A program made the position numbers and the translations under genes. The notes beneath the pieces were generated by a model. The model searched no databases and was not told the origin of the DNA. It was given only the letters and a program-made list of their open reading frames with translations. From Minisyncoccota bacterium (lineage in GTDB: Bacteria; Patescibacteriota; Minisyncoccia; Phycocordibacterales; UBA9973), in the NCBI GenBank assembly GCA_017991915.1, contig JAGOPQ010000006.1, positions 1 to 32,348 on the forward strand: DNA of 32,348 nt, in the 5' to 3' direction. Below, piece by piece: positions 23,353 to 31,700 of this stretch (position 1 is the stretch's first letter; every line of letters begins with the position of its first letter).

Positions 23353-24251
23353 ATTTTATATTTTAACAATTTAAAGCCCAAAATACCAGACAGGGCCAAG
23401 AGGACAAGCATTAGAACCAAAAGCTTTGACGGCAAAATTCCCGGAATCACGGTATTGGCGTCTTGGAAGTTGCCGTAGAAATCAAAAGCTCGCACGATGA
23501 CACTTCTAGAGAAAATACTCTTGGCTATAGGTTGTGGACTGTTTGAATCCTGCCACTCACCCACTCCTATCTTGATTTGATATTTCTTGATACCAGAATC
23601 CGCATCCTCGGCTTTAAATACTATCATGTCTGGAGTTTCTGAAAATACTGAGGACGATATGACTGATAAATCAAAAATGTTCGGCGGAGTTACATCTACC
23701 GCGCCATTGGTGGTGGTCGGCGATATAATATTTTTGACCGCCACTATGATATTTTTCTTCTCGTGTTCTAGGGCAGTTCCCTTACCATCATGTTTTAAAA
23801 TCGTTGTGTTTAAAAAAGAAAAATCTGCATCACCTGCTCCCTTGGCCACAAATAGGAGCCGAGCTATTGGCGTTGGGCTGATGCCTTTCTTTTGTGGATC
23901 ATATAAGCCAGAAACTCCGCCGGGTATGATTCCACTCATGCTGATAGTACCAGCATCATCATGTGGGGAATCAATCCAAATTCTTACCACTGTATTTTCA
24001 TCCTTGTATCCGGCAAAAGATAATAGATTTTCATCATAATTTATAGATACATTTATCGAGTTGATGAGGTTGCCTAGAGTATCCGCATTCACCGCCACCT
24101 CAAAAGTCTCACCTATGCTCACGCTACTCGGAGCCTTGAAGTAAATGCTGGCTTTGGACTCTACTGCACTTGCTTGATTCACAGCCACAAAAAACCCAAT
24201 GAAAAGTATGGTTAGTGGAAGAATAAATTTTAATCGTTTTATTTTTTTCAT
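23349..24251 (-). CDS. membrane-anchored cohesin-domain protein 2
   Basis: A 300-residue protein. The signal peptide ends at about residue 29 (ASA), followed by a cohesin-like domain (33-172), an Ig-like domain (188-268) that includes PPNIFDLSVISS and RAFDFYGN, and a C-terminal membrane helix (274-294) with a short basic end. The cohesin pattern is ASIYFKAPSSVSIGETFEVAV, SINYDENLLSF, the GTISMSGIIPGG strand, ARLLFVAKGAGDADFSF, and a closing KKNIIVAV. The domain order differs from protein 1, so they are not simple duplicates. It lies 10 bases after the dockerin gene and overlaps protein 1 by ATGA. The likely function is holding dockerin-bearing proteins at the cell surface. Confidence 0.85.
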   Translation of the reverse strand: MKKIKRLKFILPLTILFIGFFVAVNQASAVESKASIYFKAPSSVSIGETFEVAVNADTLGNLINSINVSINYDENLLSFAGYKDENTVVRIWIDSPHDDAGTISMSGIIPGGVSGLYDPQKKGISPTPIARLLFVAKGAGDADFSFLNTTILKHDGKGTALEHEKKNIIVAVKNIISPTTTNGAVDVTPPNIFDLSVISSSVFSETPDMIVFKAEDADSGIKKYQIKIGVGEWQDSNSPQPIAKSIFSRSVIVRAFDFYGNFQDANTVIPGILPSKLLVLMLVLLALSGILGFKLLKYKI

Positions 24252-24261
24252 ATTTATGTGA

Positions 24262-25155
24262 TTAACCAGTCCACCAGAAAGCCAAGATAGAAAAGTCTAC
24301 AAGGTCAATCTTGTTATCTCTGTTTGTATCTACGCATTTAGGCGGATTGGGTTTATTGTACCAAAAAGCCAACACAGAGAAATCTACTAAATTTATAATC
24401 CCATCATAATTGCAATCTCCTGGAATATTTTCCACGATGTCGGTGTTGGGTATATTCAGCTCGCCAATGATAAATTTCACGAGCTTGGTGATTCTTGTGT
24501 CGTTCAAATATCTAGCGTAAACCACATAATCTCCCTTCGGTAAATTCTGCATAGGAAGTATTATTTTATAAGTTCCATTTTTATTAGAAGTGAGTGTAAA
24601 ACTCTTTTTTTCCTTACCCTCGATAAAAACTTCCATATCCGCATTTGGCAAACTGTGTCCATAAACTGTCAGGTAGTCTCCAAAACGAACCTCAGCTTTG
24701 TCGGTGACTATGGTTGGGGCAAACTTTATTCCGCTCAAATGGGTGACATAGCCCGTATAGACAACTATGGGGTAATTGATAAGCAGTGATTTATTTCCTG
24801 ACACATCCATGGCATATAGAGTATAGATAGTGGTGGTGTCATATTTTTCTTCCAATGTCGCACTAAAATATCCAGAGGTGTCGGCTAAAACAGATATGGC
24901 CTTCGTGCCTTCTTTAAGTATTGTCACGATAGCTTTAGGATAAGCGTATCCAGAAAAGCTCACCGCAGTACGAGGTAATCCAAAACCACCAGTCGTTGGG
25001 GTGACAGTAACAGTACCTACTTGTGCCGTTACGGTTACTTCTTCCGTTTCGGTTAATGTCAAAGCCTCTGCTACATGAGCAGACATGTTGCAGACAAAAA
25101 AGAGTAGAAGGAATCCACTTATGAAAGTTGAAGTTTTTTTAGAGAGAAGAATCAT
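24262..25155 (-). CDS. exported dockerin-containing protein with Ig-like domains
   Basis: Read from the ATG at 25155 this is 297 residues; an alternative ATG at 25176 adds seven. Both overlap the upstream gene, and I prefer 25155 because it gives a normal signal peptide (LLFFVCNMSAHVAEA). Two Ig-like beta domains follow. The C-terminus is a dockerin: on the longer numbering, D254-D265 (DCNYDGIINLVD) and D283-D294 (DTNRDNKIDLVD) are two EF-hand-type calcium loops with D/N at positions 1, 3, 5, 9 and 12, each followed by FS(V/I)LAFW. One cysteine lies in each half. The two halves are nearly symmetrical, as in type I dockerins that can bind in two orientations. Two anchored cohesin proteins are encoded just downstream. 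Confidence 0.9.
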   Translation of the reverse strand: MILLSKKTSTFISGFLLLFFVCNMSAHVAEALTLTETEEVTVTAQVGTVTVTPTTGGFGLPRTAVSFSGYAYPKAIVTILKEGTKAISVLADTSGYFSATLEEKYDTTTIYTLYAMDVSGNKSLLINYPIVVYTGYVTHLSGIKFAPTIVTDKAEVRFGDYLTVYGHSLPNADMEVFIEGKEKKSFTLTSNKNGTYKIILPMQNLPKGDYVVYARYLNDTRITKLVKFIIGELNIPNTDIVENIPGDCNYDGIINLVDFSVLAFWYNKPNPPKCVDTNRDNKIDLVDFSILAFWWTG

Positions 25156-26176
25156 GAGAAGGCATAGATGGAGCATGTGTATTCATGCCAACTTTCGCTT
25201 TCTCAATAATGAATCTGTTGTAGCGCTTGATAAGTTTTTTACCACCCCAAAATACAATAATAAAGAGAAGTATCATTACCAACACGAGTTGCCAAGGAAA
25301 TACAAAGAACCAAGCAGTCTTTTTGACTTGCAGGGCTTGGGTTCCATAAGTTAGGTTTAAGTGTGCAGAATAAAGTCCAACCGCGAAATTTTTCCACTGA
25401 TAAGAAACGTCACTCCAAAACTTTTTAGCAAAGTTGGTGGGTGCTACATAATCCATAGGACGTTCGTATTCTACCCAATCCACGTTATACTTTCTGGTAC
25501 TTAGGGGTAAAACATTTCCTTCAGATGGATTGGCATTTATTTTATCGCTTGGCAAAAACAAAGTATCTAATATTGAAATTTTACCTTGTGGCTTAATTCT
25601 GTCTCCTCCATCATTCTTGAATCTATATTCAAATGAGACTGGAAGCGTGTTGTAGAAAAATTTATTATCTTTGGTGTTGAAATTGAGTAAACCTCCAGCT
25701 TCTTTCACATCACCATTTACTGACAGCAGGACAAGTATTCCTGTCTTTGCACCGATAGACACTCCTTGTCCAGCAGGAGAAGTACCCCAGAAAAGAACAG
25801 CAAAGTGTCCTCCGGGTTCGGCATTTGTAGGGATAGTTATTTTAAATGGAATAATTTTTTGCTGACCAGGAGAAAGTGTGGCTGATTCATCTGTCTTCAT
25901 CCATGTTCCTAGTCCTTCCTTTGGATCTACGAAGGCTGGACTACCTGACTCTCCTTGAGCTTCAAAGTTAGAAAATGAAGAATAATATGTCTCGATATTA
26001 TTAGTCTCATTTATAAGAATAATTTCTTCGCTTACTACGTCTCCGGGATTACCTTTTACCTCGAAACGTGTCGGTGAAATAGTCAGAGCGTCTGCAGTGG
26101 TCGGCAAACTAAGCCAAGACAACATTGCTATCGCAAAAATTGCCAGTGAAGTTCTGTAATTCGGGTATTTCTTCAT
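25139..26176 (-). CDS. DUF916-like (WxL-interacting-protein type) membrane-anchored protein
   Basis: A 345-residue protein with a signal peptide (1-30, ending ADA), two extracytoplasmic beta domains (about 31-155 and 160-285), a membrane helix (288-311) and a basic cytoplasmic tail. The start LTISPTRFEVKGNPGDVVSEEIILINET resembles the first strand pair of DUF916/WxL-interacting proteins, which share this signal-peptide/beta/beta/helix order and which, in Firmicutes, hold WxL surface proteins and bind peptidoglycan. The call is by pattern and topology, so the family assignment is moderate. Two candidate WxL-like secreted proteins lie immediately upstream. A TATAAT sequence sits between it and the 385-residue gene, but no clear -35. 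Confidence 0.7.
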   Translation of the reverse strand: MKKYPNYRTSLAIFAIAMLSWLSLPTTADALTISPTRFEVKGNPGDVVSEEIILINETNNIETYYSSFSNFEAQGESGSPAFVDPKEGLGTWMKTDESATLSPGQQKIIPFKITIPTNAEPGGHFAVLFWGTSPAGQGVSIGAKTGILVLLSVNGDVKEAGGLLNFNTKDNKFFYNTLPVSFEYRFKNDGGDRIKPQGKISILDTLFLPSDKINANPSEGNVLPLSTRKYNVDWVEYERPMDYVAPTNFAKKFWSDVSYQWKNFAVGLYSAHLNLTYGTQALQVKKTAWFFVFPWQLVLVMILLFIIVFWGGKKLIKRYNRFIIEKAKVGMNTHAPSMPSHDSSL

Positions 26177-26200
26177 TATGCGAATGATAATTATAAATTG

Positions 26201-27358
26201 TTAAAAGGTCGCTGTTCCTATGAAGGTAAGCGTGTCTGCGTAGTCTGCATGAGCAGGTACTGATCCACTGATAGCAGCGTTTACTACCACTTCAGCATGG
26301 CCAGAAGCCAAGACAGAAGAAGAAGTAACTATATTTGCAGGAGTAGTGGTAAGTCCACGAATAGGGTTAGTTGCAGATGCGAGAGCACAAGCAGCTGCAT
26401 CGTATGTACCCGCGGCACGAATGAACCCAGTCAATCCAGCTGTCGCCACACACAATCCATAGTTAGAGGTTCCAGCAGCCATTGTACCAGTGGAGCTGGC
26501 AATAGTATCAGCTGGTGTAGAAGTAGATACTAGTCCACTTGCACCGTTAGCATTTTGCACAGTAACATTCAAACCACCTGATGCGTTTGTTGCGGCCTCG
26601 AGAACAATCATTTTAACTGATGAAGAATCAGAGTGAGTCACTGATCCTGTAGAAAGTGTCCCGAGTTCCACAGTATATGGAGCAGATGATTCATCAGAAC
26701 CAAAGTCAGCCTCAGCATCTATATCAAAAGTAAGAGTCTGGTTTACAGAAGCAGAAATTGTAACTTGGTCGTCATCAATAATATCTACAGTGATAGTTCC
26801 AGAATCTCCGAATGCTCCACCTATAACTATAGTATCGTCATCATCCACGTTAGTAGCATTTACGATTGTGGACGCAGATCCCGTACCACCAGTTGTAGCA
26901 GCAGTACCCCAGACTAGACGCATACAGAATCCAGCAGTGAGGGCTTGGTCTGTTTCAGGATCAATTGTAATTACATTTCCAGTTACGTCCACATTCCAGT
27001 CGGTAGCTGTTGCACCAGTGGTAGCAACTACTTCATCTGTATATGTAGCAGTAGAACATGTTCCACTGTCTCCGAGCTCTATGTCGTAGTTGGTAGCAGA
27101 CTCGGCAGCAAGCACGAATTCACTACTAAAAGTGAAGGAGATTGTATCAGCAGTACCAGCTTGTATTCCAGTTGGAGTAGCAAATTGTATGGTACCTGAT
27201 TCACTGTTTGCACTTACTTTTAGTCTTCCAAAAGTAGCTTTTGCAGTAGTGATACTAGCAGCTTGAGCTGGCATCGGTGCAATAATAGATAAGAGTGCGA
27301 CCATTACCACAGAACCCAAGAAACGTGAAAATGCGGACTGTCTAAAAAATTTAATCAT
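26201..27358 (-). CDS. secreted beta-rich surface protein A, WxL-like or spore-coat-U-like
   Basis: A 385-residue protein with a signal peptide (cleaved after about residue 33, AQA), an N-terminal beta domain (about 35-200) and a C-terminal domain (208-385) that is a paralogue of the same region in the 274-residue protein upstream. The C-terminal domain ends DTLTFIGTATF, which resembles the terminal strand of WxL domains (YxATLTWTL) and also that of spore coat protein U/CsuA domains (YxDTVTVTF). It has no membrane anchor, so it should be secreted and held by another protein. Cysteines come in pairs in both domains. Composition is rich in A, S, T and G. It is expressed from an extended -10 about 66 bases upstream. 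Confidence 0.72.
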   Translation of the reverse strand: MIKFFRQSAFSRFLGSVVMVALLSIIAPMPAQAASITTAKATFGRLKVSANSESGTIQFATPTGIQAGTADTISFTFSSEFVLAAESATNYDIELGDSGTCSTATYTDEVVATTGATATDWNVDVTGNVITIDPETDQALTAGFCMRLVWGTAATTGGTGSASTIVNATNVDDDDTIVIGGAFGDSGTITVDIIDDDQVTISASVNQTLTFDIDAEADFGSDESSAPYTVELGTLSTGSVTHSDSSSVKMIVLEAATNASGGLNVTVQNANGASGLVSTSTPADTIASSTGTMAAGTSNYGLCVATAGLTGFIRAAGTYDAAACALASATNPIRGLTTTPANIVTSSSVLASGHAEVVVNAAISGSVPAHADYADTLTFIGTATF

Positions 27359-27423
27359 ATTTTTTTAATTACTAATAAATTCCAACTAAGCTATTACCAC
27401 TTATTTATAATATATATATGAAT

Positions 27424-27432
27424 ATTATAGCA
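27424..27432 (-). promoter_or_regulatory. extended -10 promoter for secreted protein A and genes downstream
   Basis: On the - strand this is TGCTATAAT in the 134-base gap upstream of the 385-residue gene. The leader of about 60 bases is very AT-rich and shows no Shine-Dalgarno site or clear structure. This gap is the longest within the envelope run, so genes from 27358 down to 20927 probably form one transcript. Confidence 0.55.
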
Positions 27433-27492
27433 AAGACAAGGCCACAAACATATGGAATTGTGTGTGGATAACTTAGTCTGTAAATAAAATCC

Positions 27493-28317
27493 TTAGAAAG
27501 TTCCAGTCATTATGAATGTTAGCGTGTCAGTATAGTCCGTGTGCGCTGGAGAAGTAGTGCTAATCGTTGCATTTACCACCACTTCTGCGTGCCCATTGGT
27601 TAGCGCTCCAGAAGAGTTCACTATGCTTATGGGTGTGGTGGACAATGCCCTTATACCATTGGTTCCAGAGCTAAGCGCGCATGTATCTGACACATAGCCA
27701 GTAGAGCGTGAGAATCCAGTCAAGCCCGAAGTAGCTACGCACAATCCGTAGTTCGCCGTGCCGGCAGACATAGTGCCTGTAGAGCTAGGTATAGAATCTG
27801 CTGGTACAGTGGCAGAAGTGAGTCCACTGGCACCACCGGCGCTTTTAACCGTAACCACCACTCCACCTGCTGCGTTTGAATCTCCTTCTAGAACTATCAT
27901 TTTAATAGTAGAAGTATCGGAAACTTTTACTGACGCAGTAGATAGAGTTCCAAGCGGAACTGAGTAAGGTGCTGAAGATTCACCATTAGAAAAATCTCCC
28001 GCTGTGTCAATATCAAAAGTTATGGTTTGCGCTACGTCTTGATAATACAAAAATCCATAATTTGCTTTAAAGGAAGCTGAGGATGCTCCACCCATGGACC
28101 CTAGAATATTTCCAGATCCTACGGCTTGAAAATTTGTGGAAGTTCCAAAGCCTCCACCAGTTCCGACTATCGGATCATGAATAATAAAATTTGTACTAGT
28201 CAGGTCAGAAGCGTACACAGACACACCCAAAGACGCAACCAAAAAACACAAAAATAATTTAAGTGCAGATGAGGTGGAAAAATTTATTTTATTTTTATAC
28301 TTTTTTTGTAAAAGCAT
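27493..28317 (-). CDS. secreted beta-rich surface protein B, paralogue of protein A
   Basis: A 274-residue exported protein with a signal peptide (ending YAS, about residue 37). The region 41-90 contains the STNFIIHDP and TSTNFQAVGSG repeats seen, from memory, in many CPR surface proteins. The domain 99-274 matches residues 208-385 of protein A (more than half identical by eye, including SSTGTMSAGTANYGLCVATSGLTGF). It ends DTLTFIMTGTF. Two cysteines in this domain (NYGLC and DTCAL) fit a disulfide. There is no membrane helix. It follows the 148-residue gene with a slight overlap of start and stop regions. It could be a minor subunit of the same surface structure as protein A. Confidence 0.72.
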   Translation of the reverse strand: MLLQKKYKNKINFSTSSALKLFLCFLVASLGVSVYASDLTSTNFIIHDPIVGTGGGFGTSTNFQAVGSGNILGSMGGASSASFKANYGFLYYQDVAQTITFDIDTAGDFSNGESSAPYSVPLGTLSTASVKVSDTSTIKMIVLEGDSNAAGGVVVTVKSAGGASGLTSATVPADSIPSSTGTMSAGTANYGLCVATSGLTGFSRSTGYVSDTCALSSGTNGIRALSTTPISIVNSSGALTNGHAEVVVNATISTTSPAHTDYTDTLTFIMTGTF

Positions 28318-28322
28318 AATAA

Positions 28323-28769
28323 TTAAAATTCATTTTTATTTGAACCTGAAGTTGTAGAATTTATCTTGGTATTAGAAAGTTCTTCGGGTTTGTTTGGAAA
28401 ATCACCGGTATTGACTGGCGCCATGTTTACAATTTTTTTAATTATCGGATCATAGAGAATAGCCTTCTTGGCATTTGTATATATCAAAACTTTATCTCCC
28501 TTTTTTGCATCTGCAAAGAAAGCTTGGTTTTTGAGTGCACTAGGATCAGACACTGTGGCAATGGTTGGTGTTTCATTTGTAGGCAACACTATCAACTGAC
28601 CTACCTCTTCGGTCAGCATTTGTATTTCTGTACGATTTACAGCTTCGGGGTTGTTGTAGGAAATATTATTTTTGTAAAAATATCCACCGATAACTACTAC
28701 AGTCACTAATAGAAAGACTGCAACAAATGGTAAATGTCTTCCAATGAATTTGCCCATATGTTTTATCAT
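28323..28769 (-). CDS. small single-pass extracytoplasmic protein, CPR-type, function unknown
   Basis: A 148-residue protein with a basic N-terminus, a membrane helix (about 12-34) and an extracytoplasmic domain (50-120) with the pattern FFADAKKGDKVLIYTNAKKAILYDP. I associate this pattern with small CPR membrane proteins, but no function is known to me. The C-terminal 30 residues are disordered (N, S, T-rich). The start at 28769 is supported by AGAGG 6 bases upstream, one of the few well-placed ribosome sites here; it sits just after the giant gene's stop, so the two are coupled. A second ATG four codons later is possible. Confidence 0.72.
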   Translation of the reverse strand: MIKHMGKFIGRHLPFVAVFLLVTVVVIGGYFYKNNISYNNPEAVNRTEIQMLTEEVGQLIVLPTNETPTIATVSDPSALKNQAFFADAKKGDKVLIYTNAKKAILYDPIIKKIVNMAPVNTGDFPNKPEELSNTKINSTTSGSNKNEF

Positions 28770-28779
28770 ATCACACCTC

Positions 28780-31700
28780 TTACCACCACAAAAGAAAACT
28801 GACTAGATATTGAAGTGGATTAACGATAGGAAAACCAGACTGGTAAACGGAAGCCAGATTGCTTTTACCGTCCAAGAAGCCACTGTCTCCCCCTCCGCCA
28901 CCGGCACCACCACCACAACTACCGTTAAATACAATTGTAGGGGGTGTAGAGTAGTTACTACCACCAGAAGTTATGTTTACGTTTGTCACAGCGCCACTAG
29001 ATACTACTGCGGTTCCAGCTGCACCAGAACCCCCACCTCCACAGAAAGATACTGATGGAGGTGTAGCATAGTTTGTACCGCCGGAAGTTATGCTTACACT
29101 TTCTACTAAACCATTGGACAATACTACGGTACCACCAGCACCACTAGGCACGCCACCATCACCACCGCCTCCACCGCCAACTCCGCCTCCGCCAACTTGA
29201 CCATCGGGGTTAGCTGATGCTTCCACACCACCTCCACCACCGCCCTTAGATATAAATTTCCAACAAGAACCGTTGTTACCAAGGTCTATGATGGTTGCAC
29301 TTGGGGAAATATTGTTACCACCAGCACACGCAGAATCTTTCAACCTAACGTAGGCAACGTTTGCAGTAGAATTAAATGTTGCAGTCCATGAACTACCAGA
29401 AGTAGTTGAGCTCAACTCAAGGAAGCTACCAGTTTGACCCGCCACACTAAATGTTCCATTGAAAGTATAACTATTACCATTCTTAAATTTCAAAAACTTT
29501 GATCCACCATTTGAAGGAGTAACTGTAAAGTCATGGAAGGCGATATTACTTGCACCACCGATGATTGTAGTAGAACCATTTACTGACTCACTGCCAACTG
29601 CATAAAATGTAGAAGGTGAATTTTGATTGTTATATTCGGTGGTAATCCAACCAGCACTGCGAATTACATTTGAATAACGAACTTCGTCAAATTGCTCATT
29701 GGCATCAATACCACCGGTTTGGTTTTCTCCAAACTTAAAATCATTTGGGCTGTCACTTTGGACCGTTCCCAATGTCGGTTGTGGGGCAGTGAGTGATTCC
29801 GCTACTCCATCCAAATAGATAGTTGGAGCGTTTCCAGCGGTTGAATTGTTCATTGTCACCACAATATAGTACCAAGGTGTAGTACTGTTTAGTTTTGTAG
29901 TACCATAATAAATTGCTTGACCAAATGTTGAAGCTGTCCAATTTTCATCATAAAATATTTTATGACCATTTGTGGCATCACTTCCTCTACGTAAACGTAG
30001 CGCCCAACCTGCAGTATTTAGACCCTTGGTGAGAAGCGCATAATCAGTACTGGAGCCAGGAACAGAATTTCTCTTGAGCCAGAATGAAATAGTCTTTGTG
30101 GTGAATCCATCAATTGAGGCATTGGATCCATAGTTAACGTTTTGGTCTGTTCCATTGGTTGAAGAAGCACCACCAATTTTTCCAGTTACAGCAGTAGTGC
30201 CTGTGATAGTTCCATTATTTCCAAAATAAGTTGAATCAACAGCTGAAAGAGTAGAGCCGTTTGGTAAGTGACTTACCAATTTGTATCCAGGATCCCAAGT
30301 AGCTGGTGCGTTGGATTGATCGCTAGAAATATTACTATTTCCGTAACACATATAGAATACTGTGTCGGTGCTACTAGATAAAACAGGAACTCTAACCCAA
30401 TAATTTACTAATCCAGATGATGCAGTATATGTTTCTGTTTCCCACGGCATCTTTCCAGAAGAACAGTTGCTGTTCGTGTAGAAGCCAACATCATACCCTG
30501 ATGCATTCAGGACCTTACCTCCATTTTGAGTTGTTGCCAAGTAAGAGTAAGTACCAGAAACAAGGACTGGGAAATTTACCTGGTTGGATGCAGACACTTT
30601 TGTATGATCTACGGTGATAGCTCTATAATATTGGAATTCAGAAACTCCCGGGTTGATGGTCACGGTGCGAGATCCGCTAGTGAAAGTACCATCATTAATC
30701 AAGTTTCCACTGAGTGCCAAGTTGGTAGGTGCAGTAAATGTTGCCCCAGAATCAATTTTCAATCCATTGCCGAGAGTAGTAGTCTCACCACTACCACCTG
30801 TATAAGTTCCCTTTACGTGTATATTGTCTACAGACACATCTCCACCCGGAGCAAATGTCTTACTATCATCCACGTGAATTTCCACGCCAGAATCACCAAC
30901 TAGATTTGAACCAGTGACATTGACTGGTATATCAGAATCGTTAGTTTTATCATAGGTTGAAATATTTGCATTAGTTATTGAGGAACCAGTTTCATAACGC
31001 AACCATGCAGTATTTTTTACCAAAGAAAGTCCTGTAATATTTGTAGCGCTATCCACCGCTCTAGTGTAGGTAACACCCTTGTCCGCCCCAGCAGTGTCCA
31101 TAAATATAGTAACAATATTATTAGAAGATACAGTTTTATTTACAGTAAACACTCCTGTAGCTGTATTACATACGACATTTGTTTTAGTTCCACCATTTAC
31201 TGAGATAGCAATGTTGGTATTCGCTCCACATCCAGGCCAAGGAGAATTTCCGGATTCATCATCATATACAGTACCAGATATAGTAACTGTAACTGCTGGA
31301 GTCACTGGACTACCAGTAGGCACAGTTCCTGCATCATAGTTGCCTCTTGAATCTTTCGTAAATATTTTGTAGTAGTAGGGAGTACCATTTGAAAGTGAAG
31401 TATCTTGGCAAGTTACTGCTGGTGGAGAGCCGGCCAGTACACAAGCTACTGTAGAGCTACCGATGGTATTGCCCACTGAATATGTGGTTCCCTCTACTGG
31501 TACATCCGTCACTACTGATGTAGTTCGTCGCAAGACCACCACTGTTCCAGAAGTAGTGAAGTCACTATCAGCTGGGTTGGTCCAAGCCAGGTCAACCACA
31601 GTACTACCACTTGATGCAGTAGATGAAGTTACCCCTGCTGGTGAAGCATTGTCTACAGTAATAGTTGCAGAGTCTGTGTCTGTGCCAGTGGTAGCGTTTG

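Noticed and set aside
21152-25155. A cellulosome
   Set aside because: No glycoside hydrolase, carbohydrate-binding scaffold or multiple-cohesin scaffoldin is present. Each anchored protein has one cohesin domain.
28915-29240. Repetitive DNA that might look like a CRISPR array
   Set aside because: The repeats are diverged, in frame with the giant protein and encode glycine-rich units. There are no constant repeats with unique spacers and no cas genes.
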